Shown piece by piece: positions 44,365 through 51,843 of a stretch of DNA of 64,000 bases. Below the pieces are notes generated by a model. That model was not told the DNA's origin, ran no database searches, and saw only the letters and a program-made list of their open reading frames with translations. The translations under genes were made by a program, and so were the position numbers. The stretch's first letter is position 1, and every line of letters begins with the position of its first letter. Source of the DNA: Alphaproteobacteria bacterium (lineage in GTDB: Bacteria; Pseudomonadota; Alphaproteobacteria; JAJFFI01); assembly GCA_030066595.1 (NCBI GenBank), contig JASJBI010000022.1, positions 112,536-176,535 on the forward strand, read 5' to 3'.

Positions 44365-45144
44365 TCACGGCAGGAACTGTTCCTTGATGATCCGCTCTTC
44401 GAGATTGTGCTCCGCATCGAACAGCAGCGTGAGGGTCTTGCTGCGATCCTCGACCACGTCGACAACGGCGACGTCGCGGACTTCCGTGTAGTCGGCGACG
44501 GCGCTGACCGGACGCTTGTCCGGCTCGAGGATTTCGAAGCGGACTTCGGCGGTATGCGGCAGCAGTGCGCCCCGCCAGCGCCGCGGCCGAAACGCGCTGA
44601 TCGGCGTCAGGGCCAGCAACCCGGCGCCGATGGGCACGATCGGACCGTGCGCCGAGAGGTTGTAGGCCGTGCTGCCGGCCGGCGTTGCCACCAGCACCCC
44701 GTCGCAGATCAGCTCGTCCAGGCGGGTGACGCCGTCCACTTCGATCTGCACCTTGGCGGCCTGGCGGGATTGGCGCAGCAGGGACACCTCGTTGATGGCG
44801 TGCGCCTGCGCCTCCGCGCCGGCGACCGTCCGCGCGCGCATGATCAGCGGATGCACCGTCACCGGCACGGCTGCGGCCAGTTTGGCCGTCAGATCCTCGA
44901 CCGCGTATTCGTTCATCAGAAAACCGACGCTGCCCCGATGCATGCCGTAGATGGCCACGTCCCGGTCCATGTGCCGGTGCAGCGTCTCCAGCATGAAGCC
45001 GTCGCCCCCGAGCGCCACGATGATGTCGGCCTCGTCCGGGGCGATCCCGCCATAGCTCTTGCGGAGCTCCGACAGGGCCGACTGGGCGGGCTCGGTCTCG
45101 GCCGCGCTGAAGGCGATGCGGTGCTCTGAAGCGGTCTTGCTCAT
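44365..45144 (-). CDS. nadK: NAD kinase
   Basis: 259 residues. NAD kinase makes NADP from NAD and ATP (or polyphosphate). The catalytic GGDG motif is in [15 protein letters not shown] near residues 45-48, the NE/D motif in [11 protein letters not shown], and the Gly-rich [14 protein letters not shown] near residue 160. ATG 45144 ([14 protein letters not shown]) fits the family. The short alphaproteobacterial form lacks N-terminal extensions. The AbrB-family gene follows by 19 bases, so both are probably in one transcript. Confidence 0.95.
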   Translation of the reverse strand: MSKTASEHRIAFSAAETEPAQSALSELRKSYGGIAPDEADIIVALGGDGFMLETLHRHMDRDVAIYGMHRGSVGFLMNEYAVEDLTAKLAAAVPVTVHPLIMRARTVAGAEAQAHAINEVSLLRQSRQAAKVQIEVDGVTRLDELICDGVLVATPAGSTAYNLSAHGPIVPIGAGLLALTPISAFRPRRWRGALLPHTAEVRFEILEPDKRPVSAVADYTEVRDVAVVDVVEDRSKTLTLLFDAEHNLEERIIKEQFLP

Positions 45145-45301
45145 CCTGCGGCCTTCCCCGTTCTGCGCTCTTGGGGCCACTATACCTGATCCAGCCATTT
45201 CTGTTGCTTTGACCGGCTTTCCTGGCCAAGGTGTCGCCCCAATGCCGGGGACCCGGCGGACGGCCGGGACCTCGCTGGTGGATCAGGAGAGGGGACGCAA
45301 G

Positions 45302-45784
45302 ATGCGGAATTGCAGAGCGTGGCTGGCCGGCGCCTTGCTGGCATTGGCGATCGCCGGACCGGCCGCGGCCGAGAGGGACCGGCATGTCGGCTACTATTAC
45401 CCCAAGCCGGAGACAATCGAGGAATGGACCTCGCGGGCCGTCACTCTGCCGGACAGCGACCGCGGTCGCCGCATCGCCTTTGTCACCGCGCTCACCAACG
45501 AGCTCTTGACCAAGCCGTATCCGCCGCAGTTCGTGGTCTTCGCCAAGGGGGCCGAAGCCGAGAAGATGATCATCGTGGGCCTGTACGACAACGGCTACAA
45601 CACGCTGTTCCGCATGCGTGCGCTGTTGGCCGAACTTACCGCCGTTGCCCGCCTCAGCCCGATCTTCCGGGAGTACAATGTCGAGAACATCTTCACCTTC
45701 TTCGAGCTCTTGAAGCTCTTGGGATTCAAGCAGGTCACGTTGAGCGACGGTGACGAGTTCGCCCATCAGGTGAAGATCCAGTAG
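45302..45784 (+). CDS. Conserved periplasmic protein of unknown function
   Basis: 160 residues with a signal peptide ending PAAA near residue 23. The mature domain begins VGYYYPKPETIEEWTSRA and has SDRGRRIAFVTALTNELL, FVVFAKGAEAEKMIIVGLYDN and a long C-terminal helical stretch (FREYNVENIFTFFELLKLLGFKQV). The compact, well-conserved look suggests a real domain, but I cannot name it. AGGAGAGGGG precedes ATG 45302. It lies 31 bases upstream of the cytochrome P450 gene in the same direction, so they may be co-transcribed. Confidence 0.8.
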   Translation: MRNCRAWLAGALLALAIAGPAAAERDRHVGYYYPKPETIEEWTSRAVTLPDSDRGRRIAFVTALTNELLTKPYPPQFVVFAKGAEAEKMIIVGLYDNGYNTLFRMRALLAELTAVARLSPIFREYNVENIFTFFELLKLLGFKQVTLSDGDEFAHQVKIQ

Positions 45785-45815
45785 CGGCGAGAGCGACGCC
45801 TTACCGGGGAGGAAC

Positions 45816-47072
45816 GTGGCGAGCCGGGGTCATCCAAGCACCGAGACCGTCGACCAACAGGCGGACCGCGCGGCCGTCGACGCCTTCGACCTGCGCCATC
45901 TGAGCAAGGACTTCCTCGACGATCCGTTCCCGACCTACCGCGCCTTACGCAGCCTCGAGCCGGTGCGGCACATGCCGGACGGCAGCTATTTCCTGACGCG
46001 CTACGCCGACTGCGCCCAGGTCTACCACGACCATAAGCGCTTCTCGTCCGACAAGAAGGTCGAGTTCAAGCCGAAATACGGCGACAGCCCGCTCTACGAG
46101 CACCACACCACCAGCCTGGTGTTCAACGACCCGCCCTACCACACCAAGGTCCGCCGGCTCCTGGCACCGGTGTTCACGCCGCGGGCGCTCGAGGCGCTGC
46201 GCCCGCGGGTCGAAGAGCTGGTCGATCAACTGCTCGACCGGTTCGAGGAGCGGGGCGAGATGGACCTGATCGGCGACTTCGCCTCGGCCATTCCGATCCG
46301 CCTGATCGGCGACATCCTGGGCGTGCCGGAGGACGAGCGCGAGCCCTTGCGCGACTGGTCGCTGATCATCCTCGGCGCCCTGGAGCCGGTCCTGAGCCAA
46401 GAGCAATTCGAGACCGGCTGCAAGGCGATCGAGGACTTCAAGGACTATCTGCGCCGGCTCATCGCCGACCGCAGGCGCAACCCCAACCCGGACGACCGCG
46501 AGATCCTGACGAAGATGATCGCCGCCAAGGAGGAGGACGCGGCCTTCACCGAGCTCGAGCTCTTGCACAACTGCATCTTCCTCCTGAACGCCGGGCACGA
46601 GACCACGACAAATCTGATCGGAAATGGCATCGACCTGTTGCTGCGCCACCCGGACGCCTTCGCCGCGCTGCGCGCCGACCCGGAGCTGATCAAGAGCGCG
46701 GTCGAGGAGTTCCTGCGCATGGAGAGCTCGAACCAGCTCGGCAACCGCCGGGTCGTCGAGGAGGCGGAGGTCGGCGGCGTCGCCATGCCGCCGGGGACCC
46801 TGGTCACGCTCTGCATCGGCGCGGCGAACCGGGACCCGGCGGAGTTCCCGGACCCGGACCGCCTGGACCTGCGGCGCACGCCCAACCGGCACCTCGCCTT
46901 CGGCTCCGGCATCCATGCCTGCGCCGGCATGTCGCTTGCCCGCATGGAAGGGCAGGTCGCGATCGGCAAGATGGTGGCGCGTTTCCCGCAGCTCAAGCGC
47001 AGCGGCGACTTCGTGCGCGGCGGCCGGGCCCGCTTCCGCGGCTTCTACAGCTATCCGGTGGCGGCGGGGTAG
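45816..47072 (+). CDS. Cytochrome P450
   Basis: A 418-residue bacterial class I P450. The I-helix motif is LNAGHETTT near residues 256-264, the ExxR motif is in VEEFLRMES, and the haem-binding loop is FGSGIHACAG (362-371) with Cys369 as iron ligand. GTG 45816 is the start, with GGGAGG 4 bases upstream. It resembles CYP107/CYP123-type hydroxylases of unknown substrate. No ferredoxin or ferredoxin reductase gene is next to it, so electrons must come from elsewhere. Confidence 0.95.
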   Translation: MASRGHPSTETVDQQADRAAVDAFDLRHLSKDFLDDPFPTYRALRSLEPVRHMPDGSYFLTRYADCAQVYHDHKRFSSDKKVEFKPKYGDSPLYEHHTTSLVFNDPPYHTKVRRLLAPVFTPRALEALRPRVEELVDQLLDRFEERGEMDLIGDFASAIPIRLIGDILGVPEDEREPLRDWSLIILGALEPVLSQEQFETGCKAIEDFKDYLRRLIADRRRNPNPDDREILTKMIAAKEEDAAFTELELLHNCIFLLNAGHETTTNLIGNGIDLLLRHPDAFAALRADPELIKSAVEEFLRMESSNQLGNRRVVEEAEVGGVAMPPGTLVTLCIGAANRDPAEFPDPDRLDLRRTPNRHLAFGSGIHACAGMSLARMEGQVAIGKMVARFPQLKRSGDFVRGGRARFRGFYSYPVAAG

Positions 47073-47082
47073 GGCAGGGCGG

Positions 47083-47598
47083 TCAGCCGGTCGGACGCGC
47101 CCGCCACCGCGCGTCGGCCAGCACCACCGAGGTCTCGATCTGGCGCTCGGGGATGCGCCAATAGGTGCGCAGCAGGCGGTCCTTCTCCGTGGGCGTGACG
47201 ACGCGAAAGCCGTGCTTCTCGTAGAAGCGGACGGCCCAGTCGGCGGCGGCCCAGGTGCCGATCAGCACCGGCCGGTCGGTGCGCGCGAGCAATAAGGCGA
47301 GCAGACGCCCGCCGATGCCGCTCTGCTGTCGCCCGGGGCGCACGTAGGCGTGGCGGATGAGCGTCACGTCCCGCACGTCCTGCAGCCCCATGACGCCGAG
47401 CAGCGCGCCCTCCGCTTCGAGACCCCAGAACACCACGCCCGCGGCGATCTCGCCCTCGAGCTCTTCCATCGGCATGTAGGGCTCGTGCCAGCGGTCGGCC
47501 GGGATCACGCCGCGATAGGCCTCGGCCGCGTCGTTGATGATCTCGAAGATGGCGCCCGCGTCCGCATCGGTGCAGCGGCGGATGTGTGGGGCATTCAT
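47083..47598 (-). CDS. GNAT family N-acetyltransferase
   Basis: A 171-residue single-domain GNAT. The acetyl-CoA-binding motif A is seen as VRPGRQQSGIGGRLLALLLA (near residues 84-103), followed by YEKHGFRVVTPTEK. The N-terminal ADAGAIFEIINDAAEAYRGVIPADRWHEPYM is typical of small-molecule or amino-acid acetyltransferases. ATG 47598 is chosen at the start of homology. A palindromic repeat lies upstream. The acceptor substrate is unknown. Confidence 0.92.
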   Translation of the reverse strand: MNAPHIRRCTDADAGAIFEIINDAAEAYRGVIPADRWHEPYMPMEELEGEIAAGVVFWGLEAEGALLGVMGLQDVRDVTLIRHAYVRPGRQQSGIGGRLLALLLARTDRPVLIGTWAAADWAVRFYEKHGFRVVTPTEKDRLLRTYWRIPERQIETSVVLADARWRARPTG

Positions 47599-47659
47599 CG
47601 GGTGTCTCTTCGGAAGAGCCTGTCCTTGAAAGCGCCAGTCAAAGAGCTGGTCACTGTCT

Positions 47660-47765
47660 TCACCCCCACCCCAACCCTCCCCCATCGAGGGGGAGGGGGT
47701 TTTTCAGTCTTTACCAACACCATCACGCCCTCCCCCCTTGTGGGGGAGGGAAAGGGAGGGGGGTG
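47660..47765. repeat. Dispersed palindromic repeat, copy 2
   Basis: Same design as the repeat at 18119-18221: CACCCCCACCCCAACCCTCC followed by a CCCTCCCCC-atc-GAGGGGGAGGG hairpin, a different spacer (here T-rich, TTTTTCAGTCTTTACC), then CCCTCCCCCC-TTGTG-GGGGAGGG and a purine run. It sits between two minus-strand genes (the acetyltransferase gene and moaA). The spacers differ while both hairpins are kept, which points to selection or to the repeat's own structure. Confidence 0.85.
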
Positions 47766-47877
47766 AACTCCCTATCGTCATGCCTGCCAGGCTTTCGCCT
47801 GCACATATGACGACGTCCAGCCTGGGCCAGCCATGCGGTGCTGTCCGGGAAGAGGCAAGAGAGAAGGGTCGGCGGCG

Positions 47878-48894
47878 TCAGCCGCCGGTCACGCTCATAT
47901 GGCGGCCCACGGCCGGGCCGCTGCGCCGGCGGTCGATGACGAAGTCGTGCCCCTTGGGCTTGCGGGTGATGGCCTCGCGGATCGCCGCGACCAGCACCCG
48001 GTCGTCGTCGCTGGCGCGCAGGGGCGCGCGCAGGTCGGCCGCATCCTCCTGGCCCAGGCACATGTAGAGCGTCCCGGTGCAGGTCAGCCGCACCCGGTTG
48101 CAGAGCTCGCAGAAGTTATGGGTCAAGGGCGTGATGAAGCCGACACGGCCGCCGGTCTCGGCGACGTCAAAATAGCGCGCCGGCCCGCCGGTGCGATGGT
48201 CGCTCTCGGTCAGCGTGAAGCTCTCCTTGAGGCGCCCGCGCACCATCGAGAGCGGCAGGTACTGGTCGAGCCGGGCCTCGGCGCCGATCTCGCCCATCGG
48301 CATCACTTCGATGAAGGTGATGTCATGGCCCTCGTCGCCGCACCAGCGCACCAGCGTCTCGAACTCGTCATCGTTGACGCCCTTGAGCGCAACCGTGTTG
48401 ATCTTGATGTGCAGCCCCGCCGCCGTCGCCGCCTTGAGCCCGGCCTTGACCTTGTCCAGATCGCCCCAGCGGGTGATCGCCTTGAACTTGGCCGCATCCA
48501 GCGTGTCGATCGAGATGTTGAGGCGGCGCACGCCGGCGTCCACCAGCTGCTCGGCATAACGGCTGAGCTGGCTGCCGTTCGTGGTGATGGTGAGCTCGTC
48601 GAGCCCGTCGCCGATGCGCCGGCCGAGGTTGCGGATCAGGTGCATGATGTTGCGGCGGACCAGCGGTTCGCCGCCGGTCAGACGCAGCTTGCGCACGCCG
48701 AGATCGACGAACAGGTTGCACAGCCGCTCGAGCTCCTCCAGCGACAGGACCTCCGCCTTGGGCAGAAAGGTCATGTCCTCGGCCATGCAGTAGACGCAGC
48801 GGAAGTCGCAGCGGTCCGTCACCGATACCCGCAGGTAGGTGATGGTCCGTTCATAAGGGTCGACAAGCGGCACGGCCGTGCCAGCGGTCTCCAT
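47878..48894 (-). CDS. moaA: GTP 3',8-cyclase MoaA
   Basis: A 338-residue radical SAM enzyme for the first step of molybdenum cofactor synthesis, converting GTP to 3',8-cyclo-GTP. The SAM 4Fe-4S motif is CDFRCVYC near residue 29, the second cluster ligands are in [18 protein letters not shown] near residues 265-282, and the protein ends with the required double Gly (SVTGG), the tail used by MoaA. ATG 48894 fits. No other moa genes lie in the window. Confidence 0.96.
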   Translation of the reverse strand: METAGTAVPLVDPYERTITYLRVSVTDRCDFRCVYCMAEDMTFLPKAEVLSLEELERLCNLFVDLGVRKLRLTGGEPLVRRNIMHLIRNLGRRIGDGLDELTITTNGSQLSRYAEQLVDAGVRRLNISIDTLDAAKFKAITRWGDLDKVKAGLKAATAAGLHIKINTVALKGVNDDEFETLVRWCGDEGHDITFIEVMPMGEIGAEARLDQYLPLSMVRGRLKESFTLTESDHRTGGPARYFDVAETGGRVGFITPLTHNFCELCNRVRLTCTGTLYMCLGQEDAADLRAPLRASDDDRVLVAAIREAITRKPKGHDFVIDRRRSGPAVGRHMSVTGG

Positions 48895-49023
48895 CCCTGC
48901 GCCCTCGCTCCCACTCACGGGTCGCGCCCGCGTTCTTGGTATGCCACAGAAGATCGACCTTTTCCCCACCGAAATCAAGGGCCGGCACGGAACCTTGATG
49001 CGACCGATGGCCGCTCTCTCCGG

Positions 49024-49713
49024 TCAGGCGCCCGACCGCTGCTCCTGGGCGAGGACGATGCGGAAATGGCCCTGCAAGGCACCCTGCTCGAGGGTCGGCG
49101 CCGGCGCGAAGGGCACGATCAGGCCCGCGCGGGCGGCCGGGTTCCGCACCGCGTGCAGGATCCCGTCGCGGGCATTCCGCGGCTCGCCCGCGAAGTACAT
49201 CTGGGTCGTCAGGGTGGGGATGCCGGGGGCGAACACCTTGAAGTGGATGTGGGGCGTGCGGCTGCCATAGGGCGGCGGCTTGATGGTGCGGAAGGCGTAG
49301 CGGCCCCGGTCGTCGGTCATTGCCGCGCCGAAACCCTGAAACCCGCCGTCCCGTTCGCGAAACAGGCTCCAGTCGCCCCGGTGGTGATAGCGCCCCTTGG
49401 CGTCGGCATGCCAGATCTCGACCCGCGCTCCCGGGATCGGCCGCCCGTCGGGCGCCAGCACCTCGCCCGTGACGTGGATGATCTGGCCCGCCGCCTGGCC
49501 GGGCGCGCCGGCGATACGGGCGAGGTCGTTGTCCGTGTCCGCGGGCTTGTGCCGCGGATAGAAGGGGCCCTCGGTCTGGCGCGCCGTGGGCATCAGCGCC
49601 GCCCGCGCCAGCGCCGGCAGCCCTGCGGCCACGGCCCCCAGCCCGAGCGCCACGCCTGCGTTCAAGAGACGGCGGCGGTCCGGTGCGACGATGGTCTTGG
49701 CGCGGCGGGGCAC
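49024..49713 (-). CDS. Exported intradiol ring-cleavage dioxygenase
   Basis: About 229 residues. The N-terminus looks like a Tat signal (DRRRLLNAGVALGLGAVAAG, cleavage near ALARA). The catalytic part resembles protocatechuate 3,4-dioxygenase subunits: QTEGPFYPRHKPADTDNDL, VEIWHADAKGRYHH (first Tyr ligand), GRYAFRTIKP, and PYGSRTPHIHFKV, with the His pair of the Fe(III) site. It would cleave a catechol-type ring between the hydroxyls outside the cytoplasm. GTG 49713 with GGTGGAG upstream is the best start. Confidence 0.85.
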   Translation of the reverse strand: MPRRAKTIVAPDRRRLLNAGVALGLGAVAAGLPALARAALMPTARQTEGPFYPRHKPADTDNDLARIAGAPGQAAGQIIHVTGEVLAPDGRPIPGARVEIWHADAKGRYHHRGDWSLFRERDGGFQGFGAAMTDDRGRYAFRTIKPPPYGSRTPHIHFKVFAPGIPTLTTQMYFAGEPRNARDGILHAVRNPAARAGLIVPFAPAPTLEQGALQGHFRIVLAQEQRSGA

Positions 49714-50105
49714 GATCGTTGGCTCCACCTGTCGTTCAGGAAGGTCGCCGGGCGGCGGCGTTCGGCCGGGGGGCGAATCCCAGCCTCGGCCACCGCCCGG
49801 CAATGCAGCAGAACGATACGCAGAGGGGCTGACATACCGTTCCATGTATATGCATATACGGGTTCGGCACGTGGTTCACGTCACTCCGCTTCACGACTGT
49901 GTGAGCCCGGGCCGAATGCCGGCTTGAGGGCCGCGATCGCGCCGCAGGCCACCGCGCCGAACGACGCTTTGGAGCCATGCCCGACCTCGATGCCGGATGT
50001 GCCAGCACCGTCGCCCATGACCAGAGGCCATCATTCGTGTCGCCGCTGACCATAATGGATTCTCTCGCTGACGATTGCTAATCTGCCCATCGAGGGAGAG
50101 AGGGC
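49714..50105. promoter_or_regulatory. Divergent intergenic region with an AT palindrome
   Basis: This 392-base gap separates the exported dioxygenase gene (minus strand) and the cyclase gene (plus strand). At 49846-49859 it has a perfect palindrome GTATATGCATATAC, the only AT-rich site in a GC-rich stretch, a likely operator or -10 region. No coding frame here is convincing. GAGGGAGAGAGG (about 50092-50103) provides the cyclase ribosome-binding site. Confidence 0.5.
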
Positions 50106-51833
50106 ATGGAGCGGCGCCTGGCCGCGATTCTCGCCGCCGACGTGGCAGGATATTCGAGGCAAATGGAAACCGCCGAGGAACGAACGGCGGAACAACTCGC
50201 CCAGTGTCAATCCCTGATCGCGCAGACGGCTGACCGGCTCGGCGGACGGGTTTTCAACACGGCCGGGGATTCCGCCTTGGTGGAGTTTTCCAGCCCGGTG
50301 AACGCGGTGCGCTGCGGCGTCGAGATCCAAAGAAAGAGCCACGCAGACGACGTCGCCACGGGCGGGTCATCCCCGCTCTCCTTGCGGATCGGGGTTCACC
50401 TGGCGGATGTCATCATCTCGGGCGACGATCTGATCGGTGACGGCGTCAATGTCGCCACCCGGATACAAGAGGCGGCCGAACCATCCTCGGTCTTTGCCAG
50501 CCAGTCGATCTTCGAACAGGTCCGCCGGAACTCTCCCTACGTCTTCGAGGACCTCGGGCTCCATCGCCTGAAGAACATTTCGGAGGAGATGCGCCTCTAC
50601 AAGGTCGTCGGCGACATGCCCACGCACCGTTACAAAGCCGGTCATGCGATCTCGGATCCGAACCCAGAGCCAGCCCGCCATGGGTCCCTGGCGGTCCTAC
50701 CCTTCGAGGTCATCGGCGGCGACGAAGAACAACGCTATTTCGCCGATGGGCTGACCGACGACCTGATTGTCGAGCTGGCGCACTTCAAGAGCCTCTTCGT
50801 CATCTCGCAGAGCGCCATCTCAGGCTACGAGCCGAAATCCGCCGACCCGCGGGTCGTCGGGCGCGAGTTGGGGGTCAATCACGTCCTCCTGGGACAGGTG
50901 CGGCGCATGGGAGACCGGGTTCGGGTCTCGGTTCGTCTCGTGGACGCGGACAGCGGCAAGAACCTGTGGGCCGAGCGCTATGAGCGCCCTTGGTCCGAGC
51001 TGTTCGACCTGCTGGACGAACTGGTCGCCCGCATTGCCGCGACAATTGTCGGACAGGTCCAGTCAGCAGGCATCGCCGAGGCGCGACGCAAGCGGCCCGA
51101 GGACATGACGGCTTATGACTACCTGCTGAGAGGTCTCGAGCATCACCGTCTCGGCGGCGTCACCCGGGAACATTCCAGGGAAGCCGTCAAGTGGATTGAA
51201 CGGTCCATCGAGGCGGACCCGAACTATGGCCTCTCCTACGCCTGGTGGGTCTGCGCCGCGTCCCGTCTGCCGGAGTTTGATAGCGACAAGGGGTTCGCGT
51301 ACATCAACAAGGCCCTGGAGCTGGACGAAAACAACGCTGAGGCGCACCGCATCATGGCGTCGTACCAGATCTGGCTGGGCAATTTCGAAGCCGCAGAGCA
51401 TCATTCCTGCCGGGCGATGGCGTTGAATCCCAGCAACGCCTATATCCGGGCGCGCTCGGCGGCCTTCTATACCTTCAACGGGCAGCCGGAACGGTCACTG
51501 GAACTGATTGCCGAGGCGGAAGCGCTCGACCCTTTCCTGCCCGTTTGGTGCCTCGAAGAGAAGGGTGTCGCGCTCTTCAATCTCGGCCAATACGAGGAGG
51601 CCATCGCGGCGCTGAACGGCTTGGCCTTCCAAACCTTCCGCTCCCGTGGCTATGCCGCGGCCTGCGCCCTGGCCCGCGGGGATAAGGAGCGCGCGCGCAA
51701 CGCCGTCGCCGAAGCCGTCAGCATCTCCCCGAACTGGACCGTCTCCAAGCTCCTCACGACGGAGTACTACCGCGATCCGGACGACAAGAACCGCCTACGG
51801 ACGTGGCTGATCGAGGCCGGCCTACCCGAATGA
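50106..51833 (+). CDS. Soluble class III adenylate cyclase with TolB-like and TPR domains
   Basis: 575 residues in three parts. Residues 1-170 form a class III cyclase domain with metal Asp12 (ILAADVAGYS) and Asp55 (FNTAGDSALVEF), and GDGVNVATRIQ. Residues about 190-330 are a TolB-like or FlgO-like domain (SLAVLPFEVIGGDEEQRYFADGLTDDLIVEL, then SQSAISGYEPKSADPRVVGRELGVNHVLLGQV). Residues about 350-560 contain TPRs (INKALELDENNAEAHRIMAS, CRAMALNPSNAYIRARSA). This layout is common in rhizobial and related cyclases. It has no membrane helix. The substrate and signal are unknown. The next gene is convergent, 10 bases away. Confidence 0.92.
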   Translation: MERRLAAILAADVAGYSRQMETAEERTAEQLAQCQSLIAQTADRLGGRVFNTAGDSALVEFSSPVNAVRCGVEIQRKSHADDVATGGSSPLSLRIGVHLADVIISGDDLIGDGVNVATRIQEAAEPSSVFASQSIFEQVRRNSPYVFEDLGLHRLKNISEEMRLYKVVGDMPTHRYKAGHAISDPNPEPARHGSLAVLPFEVIGGDEEQRYFADGLTDDLIVELAHFKSLFVISQSAISGYEPKSADPRVVGRELGVNHVLLGQVRRMGDRVRVSVRLVDADSGKNLWAERYERPWSELFDLLDELVARIAATIVGQVQSAGIAEARRKRPEDMTAYDYLLRGLEHHRLGGVTREHSREAVKWIERSIEADPNYGLSYAWWVCAASRLPEFDSDKGFAYINKALELDENNAEAHRIMASYQIWLGNFEAAEHHSCRAMALNPSNAYIRARSAAFYTFNGQPERSLELIAEAEALDPFLPVWCLEEKGVALFNLGQYEEAIAALNGLAFQTFRSRGYAAACALARGDKERARNAVAEAVSISPNWTVSKLLTTEYYRDPDDKNRLRTWLIEAGLPE

Positions 51834-51843
51834 GTCGGGGCGC

